The position numbers were made by a program, and so were the translations under genes. 64,000 nucleotides of DNA from Bdellovibrio bacteriovorus HD100 (GTDB lineage: Bacteria > Bdellovibrionota > Bdellovibrionia > Bdellovibrionales > Bdellovibrionaceae): contig NC_005363.1 of the NCBI RefSeq assembly GCF_000196175.1, forward strand, positions 1,612,001-1,676,000, given 5' to 3'. Each line of letters starts with the position of its first letter. The stretch's first letter is position 1. Shown piece by piece: positions 52,205 through 61,396 of this stretch. Below the pieces are notes generated by a model. The model was not told where the DNA came from, searched no databases, and saw nothing but the letters and a program-made list of their open reading frames with translations.

Positions 52205-53022
52205 GTGCTTTGATCCGTTTCGCCGGTGTTTTTCATAAACTGCGCCTCATAGGCGGGATGCTGGGTCCCCAGCAGATGGTCCCAGATCGTGTAGAACAGG
52301 CCGAAGTTGTATTTGTAATAGCGATGATGACCTGAATGATGGGTTCCTGAGATCAGCCATTTTCCCAGCGGATGTCTGGCCGATCCCCGCGGTAAAAGCT
52401 CAAAGCCCAAATGATTCACAATTGCCGATAGGGTCATCAAAGTCAGATAGACCAGCAGAACCAGCGGATGCAGGGGCAGGAACAACAAGATCAAAGGCAG
52501 TGGCAGGGCTTCGATAATGGATTCGACCGGATGAAAAGAAAAGGACGCCCACGGGGAAGGCTGAAGTGAAGCATGGTGAACCGCATGGAAGCGGCGGTAC
52601 AGCCATGGAATATGCAAAGCCCGGTGAGTCACATAGAAATAAAAATCATGCAGCAGCGACAGCAAAAAACCACTCAGCAGTAAGTAGCCCCATCCGTATT
52701 CATCCAGGGGCAGGTAAAAACGCGCCCATCCGGTTTGCCACAAAATACCCAGCAGCACTCCGCCCAATCCAAATATTCCTGAACTGATGACCGACCATTT
52801 GATTTCGAAAAGCTGAATTTTTTTGTCAGGCAAAGTGGGGTAGATTTGTCGGCTTTTGGCCCAGGGCCAGCTTTTCCTGTAAAAGGCGACATAGAAGCAG
52901 GTCGTCAAAGCCAGATAGCGAATTAAAACCACCGAAGTCAGGGCTAATGTTGCAAGCAAAAAGTTCTGCGGCACCAATAGATCGAAGGGAATGTACGATT
53001 CATACTTCTCGAAGTGGTTCAT
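52201..53022 (-). CDS. Fatty-acid hydroxylase/sterol desaturase family enzyme (candidate carotenoid hydroxylase)
   Basis: 273 residues with about four membrane helices. The diiron His motifs of the family are present: DFYFYVTHRALH near residue 130, RRFHAVHHASL near 144 and SGTHHSGHHRYYKYNFGLF near 225-243. It is about 100 residues longer than typical CrtZ hydroxylases. Between crtB and crtY, hydroxylation of a carotenoid ring is a reasonable guess. Lipid or sterol hydroxylation is the alternative. It is coupled to an ABC exporter and starts 37 bp from the divergent crtY. Confidence 0.8.
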   Translation of the reverse strand: MNHFEKYESYIPFDLLVPQNFLLATLALTSVVLIRYLALTTCFYVAFYRKSWPWAKSRQIYPTLPDKKIQLFEIKWSVISSGIFGLGGVLLGILWQTGWARFYLPLDEYGWGYLLLSGFLLSLLHDFYFYVTHRALHIPWLYRRFHAVHHASLQPSPWASFSFHPVESIIEALPLPLILLFLPLHPLVLLVYLTLMTLSAIVNHLGFELLPRGSARHPLGKWLISGTHHSGHHRYYKYNFGLFYTIWDHLLGTQHPAYEAQFMKNTGETDQST

Positions 53023-53059
53023 AATTGATTGCTATCTTAAAGCACGATATTTGTAAAAC

Positions 53060-54199
53060 ATGTTTGTTCAGGCGGAAGATAATATTTGGGATTGCCTTAT
53101 TGTTGGCGGTGGCTTGGCCGGGGGACTGCTGTTGCAGGCCTTGCGTACAGAGCAACCCGAATTGAAAGTCCTGCTGCTTGAGCGGGGAACACAGCTGGGT
53201 GGGAATCACACCTGGAGTTTTCATGGCTCTGACGTGCCTGGCGACGCCACATGGTTGCAGTCCTTGATCTCAAAAACATGGCCCGCCTATGAAGTTCGTT
53301 TCCCCAGATATCAAAGAAAAATTCAGAGCTCTTATTGCTCCATCAAAGCCCAGGATTTCCATCAAAAGCTTCTTGGTCAGCACGGCAGTCAAATTCTGCT
53401 TCAAGCTTCGGTGCAGGAAGTGCGCCGCGATTCAGTGACCCTGCTTGATGGCAGGATGTTTCGCGCCAAGTGTGTGATCGATGCCCGTGGCTGGGGGGCT
53501 GCTGCTGATGTGAAACGTGGGTATCAGAAATTTGTTGGTTTGGATGTGAAGCTGTCTCAGCCACACGGGTTGAACCATGTGATTCTGAAAGATGTTCTTG
53601 TCCCGCAGGTGGATGGTTATCGATTTGTCTATATTTTACCCTGGAGTGAAACAGAACTTCTGGTAGAAGACACTTATTACTCCAATACTCCGGATTTGGA
53701 TGTGACAGCACTCAAGTCAGGCATTCTTGACTATATTGCCGGTAAAGGCTGGGTCACTGAATCCGTGATCAGGCAAGAGGTGGGCTGTCTGCCTCTGGAT
53801 CTTTATGATGTGCCTGTGGAGGGTGGCCCATCGGGCGGGCCTTTAAATCTTGGCGCCGCCTCGGGTGTTTATCAACCGGTAACGGGCTATACGTTCCCAC
53901 AGACCGTAGCCTGCGTTCAGGCATTAGCCAAAAGCTCTCTGGACACCTGGGGGGAAGTTCTGCCAGCGCTTCAGCTGAATTATAAAAAGCAAGCACGTTA
54001 TCTGCGAATCCTGAATCGTATGATGTTCCTGGCAGCCGTCCCGGAAAAAAGATACGTGATACTTGAAAGATTTTATCTGCTGTCCGAGGCGTTGATTGAG
54101 CGCTTTTACCAAGGCCGTCTGACGGTTTTGGATCAAGTGCGCATTTTGTGTGGCAAGCCTCCGGTTTCAGTCTGGCGTGCCTTAAAGAGTTTGTTCTAA
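53060..54199 (+). CDS. crtY: Lycopene cyclase (CrtY type)
   Basis: 379 residues. The FAD-binding motif CLIVGGGLAGGLL is near the N-terminus, with LLLERGTQLGGNHTWSFHGSD near residues 38-58 (the LGGNHTWSFH stretch is diagnostic of CrtY). LGAASGVYQPVTGYTFPQ lies near 270-287. It closes the ends of lycopene to give beta-rings. It is divergent from the hydroxylase-ABC operon. With crtE, crtI and crtB it should allow beta-carotene synthesis. Confidence 0.92.
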   Translation: MFVQAEDNIWDCLIVGGGLAGGLLLQALRTEQPELKVLLLERGTQLGGNHTWSFHGSDVPGDATWLQSLISKTWPAYEVRFPRYQRKIQSSYCSIKAQDFHQKLLGQHGSQILLQASVQEVRRDSVTLLDGRMFRAKCVIDARGWGAAADVKRGYQKFVGLDVKLSQPHGLNHVILKDVLVPQVDGYRFVYILPWSETELLVEDTYYSNTPDLDVTALKSGILDYIAGKGWVTESVIRQEVGCLPLDLYDVPVEGGPSGGPLNLGAASGVYQPVTGYTFPQTVACVQALAKSSLDTWGEVLPALQLNYKKQARYLRILNRMMFLAAVPEKRYVILERFYLLSEALIERFYQGRLTVLDQVRILCGKPPVSVWRALKSLF

Positions 54200-54205
54200 G
54201 CTGCT

Positions 54206-54982
54206 TCAGAAGTTCTTTTGAAAGTTTTTTTGAAAATTGCGATGCAAGGCCTTGTCCTGATAAGTGTCCTCGGGGGTGTTCAGGTCTTCTTCGGTGTACC
54301 CGGAGAAAATTCTGATCACACTGACGTGGTGGCCCTGAATTTCAAACCGAGCACGCCAGGTGCGATAGGCGATGACAAATCCTGAACCTTCGGGTTTCAC
54401 GCGCTTCTTGCGGGAATTATCCGGTTCAAATTCCAGCTGATGCTGCAAGAATCCACGCAGTTGATGTACCTGGTGAAGCTCCAGCCATTCCAGTTCCTGT
54501 TTGGCTTCGACTGAATAATCTATGGTAAAGCGCTCAGCATTTTTCAGCCACGCAGGCTCCACACCGGGGAATGAATCCGCATAGGCCACATAAGGTTTGA
54601 TGTCCAAAATCGGACTGCCATGCAAAAGGTCAGCACCTTCCACATGGATTTTAAGTTTGTCGATGGATTTAACTTTCACGCAGCTCATGCCCACGGGATT
54701 AGGGCGGTACGGGGATCTGGTCGCAAACACGCCTTGTTTGGTATTGCCACCGCGTGGGGGTAGCACCATCGGGCTCCAGTGGTCATTATGATGAAACAAG
54801 AACACCACCCAGATGCGCTCACAACCTTCAAGGCCTGTGAGGGCTTGTTCAAAATTGTGGCCGGGTTCAAGTTCAATCACGCCTTGCGAGTGAAACTCAT
54901 CCGGCTGGCGTCCGGCCTCGTAAGGGTGCACCTGTGGGCTTTTGAAAGTGCCGATGGCGGTAAGCTTTATTTCAGTCGCCAT
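54206..54982 (-). CDS. trmO: tRNA (N6-threonylcarbamoyladenosine-37) methyltransferase TrmO
   Basis: 258 residues from ATG 54982, where ggatgag precedes it. The N-terminal TsaA/YaeB domain has AIGTFKSP, VFLFHHND, RSPYRPNPVGMSCVKV (about residues 90-105) and HGSPILDIKPYVAYAD. A C-terminal domain follows from about residue 150. TrmO methylates t6A37 in some tRNAs. The last residues duplicate FQKNF, a small tandem repeat at the extreme end. It overlaps the SpoU gene by 16 bp. Confidence 0.92.
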   Translation of the reverse strand: MATEIKLTAIGTFKSPQVHPYEAGRQPDEFHSQGVIELEPGHNFEQALTGLEGCERIWVVFLFHHNDHWSPMVLPPRGGNTKQGVFATRSPYRPNPVGMSCVKVKSIDKLKIHVEGADLLHGSPILDIKPYVAYADSFPGVEPAWLKNAERFTIDYSVEAKQELEWLELHQVHQLRGFLQHQLEFEPDNSRKKRVKPEGSGFVIAYRTWRARFEIQGHHVSVIRIFSGYTEEDLNTPEDTYQDKALHRNFQKNFQKNF

Positions 54983-55743
54983 TGTCTCATCCATTCAAAG
55001 CCTGCCACGGCCGCGGTAACGCCGACATTCAAGGAGTTTTTGCGCCCGCGCAAGGGGATGATGCGGACTTCGTCGATGATCTTTAAAACTTCCGGATCAA
55101 GGCCGAAGCGTTCATTCCCCAAAACAAAGGCGGTAGGTTCGGATTCAAATTTTTCAAACAGATCTGAAGCGCTGGCTGCGGTCTCTAAGGCGACAATACG
55201 GTAGCCTTCGTCCTTCAGCTCTTCCAGGCACTCTAAAAGTTTCGGAGCCTCTTCCCAAGCAAGGTATTCTTGAGTCCCCATGGCGGTCTTTTCGACTTTC
55301 CATTGGGTCGGAAGCGGGGTGTAGCCGCAAAGATAAATCTTTTCAGCCCCCAGGCACTCGGCGGTGCGGAAGATGGATCCTACATTGAAGGCAGAGCGGA
55401 TGTTGTCCAGAACAAATACCAACGGCAATTTGCTTTCAGCTTGTTCGCGGTCGTTTTCAACCACCAAGAATTCATCGTCCTGCAGGTTTTTATGTAAAAG
55501 GCGCTCAAAAGGTATGGCATAGCTGACGAAATGTTTCAGCGTCATGCCCGGGGTCAGGTGTTTTTCCAAGGGCGCCAGACGGGAAACATCAGGATTCTCA
55601 CAAACAGACAAAGCCGAAATTAGAGTTTTCAGTTTTTTTAGTTCTGCCTCGGAAAAAGAAAAATCCCCCGAGGATTTCTCCAGCTTCAGAAAAAGCTGAT
55701 GGATTTCTTCGAGGGATTTTTTATCCTGAATGGAAAGATTCAT
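54967..55743 (-). CDS. SpoU/TrmH-family RNA 2'-O-methyltransferase
   Basis: 258 residues. The SPOUT domain motifs are LDNIRSAFNVGSIFRTAECLG (motif 1, about residues 112-132), VLGNERFGLDPEV (motif 2, near 210-222) and IPLRGRKNSLNVGVTAAVAGFEW (motif 3, near 230-252), together forming the knotted SAM site. The N-terminal ~100 residues are a helical extension. It methylates ribose in tRNA or rRNA; the site is unknown. The start overlaps the metG stop by one base. Confidence 0.9.
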   Translation of the reverse strand: MNLSIQDKKSLEEIHQLFLKLEKSSGDFSFSEAELKKLKTLISALSVCENPDVSRLAPLEKHLTPGMTLKHFVSYAIPFERLLHKNLQDDEFLVVENDREQAESKLPLVFVLDNIRSAFNVGSIFRTAECLGAEKIYLCGYTPLPTQWKVEKTAMGTQEYLAWEEAPKLLECLEELKDEGYRIVALETAASASDLFEKFESEPTAFVLGNERFGLDPEVLKIIDEVRIIPLRGRKNSLNVGVTAAVAGFEWMRQWRLK

Positions 55744-57806
55744 TATTTTACTCTCTGGCCGACCTGGGCTCCGTCATCCGCCGAAAGCACGAACAGATCG
55801 CTGCCACCAGTTCCTGCCGCCAACACCATGCCTTCAGACATGCCGAACTTCATTTTGCGTGGTTTCAAGTTTACACAAACCAGCACTTTGCGACCCACCA
55901 GTTGTTCTGGTTTATAAGCCGCTTTGATGCCGGAAATGATCTGGCGGATCTGGCCTTCGCCGATGTCGATCTTAAGACGCAAAAGTTTGTCAGCTTCCTT
56001 GATTTCTTCAGCTTCAATGACCTGACCGATACGCAGATCCACTTTGTCAAAATCAGCAAATTCGATTTCAGCCGGGCGATCGCCCGCTGTCGCAGCTGCA
56101 GCAGGGGCCGGAGCCGCCGCTGGTTTTGCGGTGGAAGCCGCTTTTTTCGCCGCTTGAATCTCTTCGTTGATCTTACGACCTTCCTCGACCATGGCTTTGA
56201 CTTTGTCAGCCTCAATACGGGTTGCCAGATGTTCATAGTCATTGATTTCACGGTTGGTAAGAACCGTGTTCAGATCAGACCACACATAGTCTTTTTCACC
56301 CAAAAGTTTTGCCACCTTTTGGCTATAGAATGGCAAGACCGGCTTCAGGTAAATCGCAAGCATTCGGAACATGTTCAGAGTGGTGGTGATAACCTGCTTG
56401 GTGCCTTCTGGATCAGCTTCCAGGGTTTTCCAAGGAGCTTTTTCGTCAAAGTACTTATTGGCGTCATCAGCCAGGCCACGGATTTCACCCAATGCTTTGG
56501 CAAAGTCGCGGGCTTCATAATGAGCGGCGATGGATTCAGCCGTTTTTTGAGCGTGCTCAATCAGTTTTTTGCCTTCAGCATCCGGCACGCTCATTTTGCC
56601 GTCCATTTTCTTTTTCAGCATCTGGCCACCACGGGAACCCAGATTTGTGATTTTACCCACAAGCTCGGAATTCACACGGTTGGTGAAGTCTTCCAGATTT
56701 AAATCGATATCGTCCACAGAGCTCGACAGCTTGGTGGAATAGTAATAACGAAGATATTCCGGGTTCAGATGGTTCAGATACGTTCTTGCGGCGATGAACG
56801 TCCCTTTGGACTTGGACATTTTCTCGCCATTAACCATCAAGTGACCGTGCACGAACACCTGATTAGGCGAGCGGAATTCCGCAGCCTTCAGGAATGCCGG
56901 CCAGAAGATGGTGTGGAAGCGGGCAATGTCTTTGCCAATGAAATGATAAATTTCACGGCTTGGGTCCTGCCAGATGTCTTTCAGGGTTTTGCCCTGGGAT
57001 TTCGCCCATTGCTCGGTGGTGGACATGTAGCCCATGGGAGCATCCACCCACACATAGAAGAATTTTTTATTGTTGGTGCCCGGAATCGCGAAGCCGAAAT
57101 AAGGCTCATCACGGGAAATATCCAGATCCTTCAGGTCCTCGTTGAACCATTCCAGCATCTTTTTGGAGATTTCAGGGGAGCAGTGTTTAGGGATCCATTC
57201 TTCCAGGTACTGTTTGAAGTCGTTCAGTTTGAAGAAGATGCTCTCGGAATCTTTCATCACCGGAGCTGTCCCGCAAAGCGAACAGTGAACGTCCTTCATG
57301 TCGCTCGGGGAGTAAGTCGAAGCACACACATCACAGGAATCACCGTACTGTTCCTTGGCGCCGCACTTAGGACAGGTGCCCTTTACGAAGCGGTCCGGCA
57401 GGAACATTTTGTCGTGATTACAGTACATCTGCTGAATCGGCTGGCTGCGGGTGTGGTTGCCTTCCTGCATTTTTTTGTAGAAGTACTCACAAAGCAGGCG
57501 GTTTTCTTCCGAATTGGTGGAACCAAAGTGCGAGAACTGAACCTGGAAATCAGCAAAGTCCTGGGTGTGTTCTTTATAGCTTTGTGCGATCAAAGCTTCC
57601 GGAGTGATGCCCAGTTCGCGGGCTTTCACCATGATCGGGGTGCCGTGAGTGTCATCTGCGCAAATGAAGACGCATTCGTTGCCACGCATATTCTGAAAAC
57701 GGGCCCAGAAGTCGGCCTGAAGATATTCCACCAGGTGACCCAGGTGAATGTATCCGTTTGCGTAGGGAAGAGCACAGGTGATCAGAATCTTGCGTTTGTC
57801 GTTCAT
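55743..57806 (-). CDS. metG: Methionyl-tRNA synthetase
   Basis: 687 residues. The class I HIGH motif appears as YIHLGHLVEY near residues 19-28, the zinc-binding CPKCGAKEQYGDSCDVC near 145-161, and KMSKSKG near 330. The C-terminal anticodon-binding region is followed by an Ala/Pro-rich linker (about residues 558-578) and a tRNA-binding OB domain (DFDKVDLRIGQVIEAEEI to the end), as in dimeric MetRS. It is the first gene of a metG-SpoU-trmO unit on the minus strand and starts right after the upstream lipoprotein gene. Confidence 0.97.
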   Translation of the reverse strand: MNDKRKILITCALPYANGYIHLGHLVEYLQADFWARFQNMRGNECVFICADDTHGTPIMVKARELGITPEALIAQSYKEHTQDFADFQVQFSHFGSTNSEENRLLCEYFYKKMQEGNHTRSQPIQQMYCNHDKMFLPDRFVKGTCPKCGAKEQYGDSCDVCASTYSPSDMKDVHCSLCGTAPVMKDSESIFFKLNDFKQYLEEWIPKHCSPEISKKMLEWFNEDLKDLDISRDEPYFGFAIPGTNNKKFFYVWVDAPMGYMSTTEQWAKSQGKTLKDIWQDPSREIYHFIGKDIARFHTIFWPAFLKAAEFRSPNQVFVHGHLMVNGEKMSKSKGTFIAARTYLNHLNPEYLRYYYSTKLSSSVDDIDLNLEDFTNRVNSELVGKITNLGSRGGQMLKKKMDGKMSVPDAEGKKLIEHAQKTAESIAAHYEARDFAKALGEIRGLADDANKYFDEKAPWKTLEADPEGTKQVITTTLNMFRMLAIYLKPVLPFYSQKVAKLLGEKDYVWSDLNTVLTNREINDYEHLATRIEADKVKAMVEEGRKINEEIQAAKKAASTAKPAAAPAPAAAATAGDRPAEIEFADFDKVDLRIGQVIEAEEIKEADKLLRLKIDIGEGQIRQIISGIKAAYKPEQLVGRKVLVCVNLKPRKMKFGMSEGMVLAAGTGGSDLFVLSADDGAQVGQRVK

Positions 57807-58556
57807 TTATCGAAACTCCACATTTCCAGCTTCCAGATGGTAGACAGCCTTCACTATCTTTACATCACCCGAGGTCACAGCGTCACGCAGGATTGCGGAG
57901 CGTTCTAGCAGTTCATTGGCAAGGCCTTCCGCAGCTGTCAGATCACCGCAAGAGTCCGAGCCCATGATCACCACCAGATTGGTGCCCAAAGTGCCTACAG
58001 AATACTCAAGACTTTCCTGAACATTTTTGTCCAGAATCAGCTCACCGGTGCGAACCACATAGATTTCACCCAATTTCTGGTCAAATACGATTTCAGGCGA
58101 AACACGGGAATCGCTGCAGGTGTAGATTGCCGAATGGGGGCGCTGCAAAGCGCTTACGCGGCGGCGGTCAGCAGCCGAGGCGCCGTCATTACGGAAGGTG
58201 CCGCGCACAAAACGGGTGTTGCCGTTTTTAAGCCAGCCAAATGCTTTTTCTGCAGGCACTGGTCCGGCTTCGCGGGGAGCTTTGCCATGAGTGTCTTGAA
58301 TATGTTGAGCAGCAGCGGCAACGGCCTCTTTCACTTCCGTGGCGTGGGCTTGTGCTTCAGCATCGCTGCCAACCTCAACGCGGGTCATTTCTTTTTCGCC
58401 GCCGGTGCTGGTGGCTTGAGCCGGGGCTTCTTTAACACCGCCTTTGCCGTCTTTCAGGGTCACTTTCGTTTCCTGATTTGGTTCGCGATGGCTGGTGAAA
58501 GATGCGCAGGCTGTAAGGTTCAGAGCAAGAAGCCCGATAATGAGATTGGTTTGCAT
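57807..58556 (-). CDS. Beta-carbonic-anhydrase-like lipoprotein lacking the zinc His
   Basis: 249 residues from ATG 58556, which has ggagg upstream. A lipoprotein signal (LNLTAC, Cys near residue 17) is followed by a low-complexity acidic/Ala-rich linker (to about residue 100) and a beta-carbonic-anhydrase domain. The first zinc Cys and its Asp-Arg pair are kept in YTCSDSRVSPE near residues 138-148. The second site reads GSDSCGD where the family has GHxxCG, so the His ligand is replaced by Ser. Loss of normal CO2 hydration is likely. An envelope location for this family is unusual. Confidence 0.82.
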   Translation of the reverse strand: MQTNLIIGLLALNLTACASFTSHREPNQETKVTLKDGKGGVKEAPAQATSTGGEKEMTRVEVGSDAEAQAHATEVKEAVAAAAQHIQDTHGKAPREAGPVPAEKAFGWLKNGNTRFVRGTFRNDGASAADRRRVSALQRPHSAIYTCSDSRVSPEIVFDQKLGEIYVVRTGELILDKNVQESLEYSVGTLGTNLVVIMGSDSCGDLTAAEGLANELLERSAILRDAVTSGDVKIVKAVYHLEAGNVEFR

Positions 58557-58683
58557 TGACGTCCTCCGTGATGTCTTATTGTCAGGACCTCCCTTGGGAA
58601 TGGTCAAATTAAAAACAAAAAAAACTTCACGCCGAACCGACGTGAATCTAGAATGAAACGGTGATTTTTTAATAAGGACGTTT

Positions 58684-59658
58684 ATGAATCTACCCATTCT
58701 TTCTTCTGCGGATGTTCAGGCCCAACTTTTAAAGCGACAATACCAGGCTCAAGGCAGCTATCTGGCGATGTACAGCAGCTGGTATGGCGGGGTGATTAAA
58801 GACCCGGGGCTGATGATGGTGCCGGTGGATGATCACCTTGTGCACCGCGGGGATGGTGTCTTTGAGGCGATCAAAGTCGTGGATGGTCAGGTGTTTTTGA
58901 TGCAAGAGCATCTGGAGCGTCTGCAGTCTTCCGCCCAGCAGATCGGTATCAGTCTGCCGCACAGCCTGGAAGACATGAAAAAGATTATTCTCGAAACCAC
59001 GCGCATTGCCGGCGCGCCTTATGCAGTTTTGCGCCTGTATATTTCCCGTGGTCCGGGGTATTTTACGACAAATCCTTACGATTCCATCAGCTCGCAGATG
59101 TATTTGATTGTGACTTCGTTTACGCCGTTAACAGATGAAAAGTACTTGAAGGGCGTGAAGGTCGGGCGCAGTCAGATTGTTCCCAAAGACCCGTGGCTGG
59201 CTCGGATTAAGACCTGCAATTATTTGCCGAACGTAATGATGAAAAAAGAAAGTGTGGACCGCAAGATCGACTTCACCATCGGCATTGATCCGCAAGGGTT
59301 CATCACGGAAGGCAGCACGGAAAACATCGTTCTGATTGATAAAGACAAAAACCTGCTTCGCCCAAAACTGCGCCAAATTCTGAAAGGCACAACCATGATG
59401 CGCACCTTTGATCTGGCTGAAAGCCTGTTGGCGTCGGGGGAGTTAAAGTCCATCCAGGAAAAGGATCTGACCGAGCAGGATATTCTCAGCGCATCTGAAG
59501 CCATGATGATCGGAACAACTTTGGATGTGTTGCCAGTGACCGAATACGAAGGTCAGCAGATTGGCGAGGGCAAACAAGGAGCGCTCGCGTTTAAGCTTTT
59601 GCAGCTGCTCCGCGAGGATATGAAAAAGGGGCCGAAAACGACCCCTGTAAAGTTCTAA
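58684..59658 (+). CDS. Aminotransferase class IV (branched-chain aminotransferase-like)
   Basis: 324 residues, PLP fold type IV. Recognisable segments are DDHLVHRGDGVFEAIKVVDG near residues 57-76, the lysine region ARIKTCNYLPNVMMKKES near 177-194, GFITEGSTENIVLID near 208-222 and the phosphate-binding GTTLDVLPV near 278-286. The family includes IlvE, D-amino-acid aminotransferase and aminodeoxychorismate lyase; I cannot choose firmly, though the length favours an aminotransferase. It overlaps the convergent mreB by four bases. Confidence 0.85.
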   Translation: MNLPILSSADVQAQLLKRQYQAQGSYLAMYSSWYGGVIKDPGLMMVPVDDHLVHRGDGVFEAIKVVDGQVFLMQEHLERLQSSAQQIGISLPHSLEDMKKIILETTRIAGAPYAVLRLYISRGPGYFTTNPYDSISSQMYLIVTSFTPLTDEKYLKGVKVGRSQIVPKDPWLARIKTCNYLPNVMMKKESVDRKIDFTIGIDPQGFITEGSTENIVLIDKDKNLLRPKLRQILKGTTMMRTFDLAESLLASGELKSIQEKDLTEQDILSASEAMMIGTTLDVLPVTEYEGQQIGEGKQGALAFKLLQLLREDMKKGPKTTPVKF

Positions 59659-60698
59659 ACTTCCAACTGAATTTTATCGAGCAGTTCTGGATCACTCAGC
59701 ACTGCTTCGCCGCCCTTGGCGATCGCCGTCAGCGGGTCATCCGCGATGCGAACCTGCAGGCGAACCTCATTCTGAATGCGCAGGTCAAAGTCGCGAATCA
59801 AAGCGCCACCGCCAGCAAGTGTGATACCTCTTTCGATAATATCAGACACCAATTCCGGCGGAGTGTGTTCCAGCGCGCGGTGAATCGCATTGATGACTTC
59901 CTGAATACACCCATTCATTGCCAGGCCCACGTCTTCGGAGCTGACTTCCATTGTGCGGTTCATGCCGGTGTCAGCATCGCGACCCGTAATGGAGACACTG
60001 CGAATGTCTTTTTTCGGAACAGCTGTTCCGATAGTGACCTTCAGGTATTCGGCCGTGGTGTCAGAGATGATCAGTTTTTTGTATTTTTTGAAGTAATCAA
60101 TGATCGCATCGTCCAGACGGTGACCACCCACGCGGGCCGCTTCGCAGTAAACGATGTCAGCCAGAGCGATCACAGCCACTTCCGTGGTTCCGCCGCCGAT
60201 GTCGATGATCATGTTGCCTTCTGCGGACTTCACATTCAGGCCGGATCCAATCGCAGCCGCCATCGGTTCGTCGATCAGATAAACTTCTTTTGCGCCAGCC
60301 GCTTTACAGGATTCAATCACGGCCTTCTTTTCAACCTCAGTCACGCCGTAGGGAAGTGACACCACCACGCGCGGGCGGGAAAAGGCTCCTTTGACTCCTG
60401 GTTGGCTGAGGAAGTGCTTCAGCATCACTTCAGAGGTTTCAAAGTCGGCAATCACGCCATCGCGAATTGGTTTTTGCGCGAAGATGCTGCCCGGGTTGTT
60501 CGCCAGCTTTTCTTTGGCGTCATTTCCCACGGCGATCACGCGCTTTTTGCCGGGGCTGGTCTGCTGGTAAGCAATCAGCGAGGGCTCATTCAGGATGATC
60601 CCTTTGCCACGAGCTGCGATGAGTGTATTGGCAGTCCCCAAATCTACGTATAGATCTGCAGCTGTTCCGGTTTCGTCCTTAAAGAACCATGAAAACAT
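59655..60698 (-). CDS. mreB: Rod-shape-determining protein MreB
   Basis: 347 residues from ATG 60698, with ggggaag-like sequence upstream. Actin-fold motifs are DLYVDLGTANTLIAARGKG near the N-terminus, IDEPMAAAIGSGL near residue 140, MIIDIGGGTTEVAVIAL near 160-176 and LAGGGALIRDFD near 295-306. MreB filaments under the inner membrane guide cell-wall synthesis and rod shape. No mreC or mreD follows here, so this copy stands alone in the window. Confidence 0.97.
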   Translation of the reverse strand: MFSWFFKDETGTAADLYVDLGTANTLIAARGKGIILNEPSLIAYQQTSPGKKRVIAVGNDAKEKLANNPGSIFAQKPIRDGVIADFETSEVMLKHFLSQPGVKGAFSRPRVVVSLPYGVTEVEKKAVIESCKAAGAKEVYLIDEPMAAAIGSGLNVKSAEGNMIIDIGGGTTEVAVIALADIVYCEAARVGGHRLDDAIIDYFKKYKKLIISDTTAEYLKVTIGTAVPKKDIRSVSITGRDADTGMNRTMEVSSEDVGLAMNGCIQEVINAIHRALEHTPPELVSDIIERGITLAGGGALIRDFDLRIQNEVRLQVRIADDPLTAIAKGGEAVLSDPELLDKIQLEV

Positions 60699-60699
60699 A

Positions 60700-61314
60700 T
60701 TACTTCCCGAATCCTTTGTGGCTTTCAAATGGGAATGTCAGATAAAGGGAGATGTAGGAATAAGACTTGTTCAAGTCAATACCCACTTCCGCGCCCATAT
60801 TTACTTCTTTCCAGTCAACATAGTGGAATTCGCTTCCCAACGCCAGGTTGGAAGCAACGAAGTTTTCGTCTTTGGTGTTCAGGAATGTAAACGGCACCGC
60901 CAGGTAAGGCACGGTCAATCCGTATTCTGTGTCAAAGCGTTTGCTGACCAGGGGGGCAAACTGGAATTGGATCAGGTTTTCGTCCTCATCGCGGGCAATC
61001 CCGGCGCCAGCACGAAGGCCCATCGCAGGCTGGTTGTCCACGTCAGGGATCGGGATCCATTTAACGCTGGCAAAAGTGTTAAAATCCACAGCTCCTGCGC
61101 CCATGCTGATGCGTGCGCTGGAAGAATCGCTCAGGGCCGTATCAAAGAACACGTTGAAGTTGGCACCATTACCTTTGTTGGTCAAAAGCTGAGGCTCAAC
61201 ACCCACTTGATATTTGCCAGGAGCCAAAAGCTCGCCGGATTCCGCGATGCTCAGGTAAGCATGCGCTTGAGAGGTTAGAAACAGTCCGAAAACGAAGTAT
61301 TTAGCAAAATTCAT
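60700..61314 (-). CDS. Putative outer-membrane protein
   Basis: 204 residues. A signal peptide ends at AHA near residue 19. The mature part shows beta-strand alternation (GKYQVGVEPQLL, ARISMGAGAVDF, AMGLRAGAGIA, YISLYLTFPF), consistent with a barrel. No family signature was recognised. The gene ends just before the mreB start and its ATG overlaps the first ATG of the divergent glycosyltransferase frame. Function unknown. Confidence 0.68.
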   Translation of the reverse strand: MNFAKYFVFGLFLTSQAHAYLSIAESGELLAPGKYQVGVEPQLLTNKGNGANFNVFFDTALSDSSSARISMGAGAVDFNTFASVKWIPIPDVDNQPAMGLRAGAGIARDEDENLIQFQFAPLVSKRFDTEYGLTVPYLAVPFTFLNTKDENFVASNLALGSEFHYVDWKEVNMGAEVGIDLNKSYSYISLYLTFPFESHKGFGK

Positions 61315-61396
61315 GGATAAAAGCCTTTCGATTCAAAAAATGGTATCGAGTCGTGAATCGTTTGACAAGACCTTGATCCAAAGAGAATCTGATTCC

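Noticed and set aside
56769-57908. 379-residue open frame opposite metG
   Set aside because: It lies fully antisense to metG, which shows all synthetase motifs; the open frame follows from codon bias.
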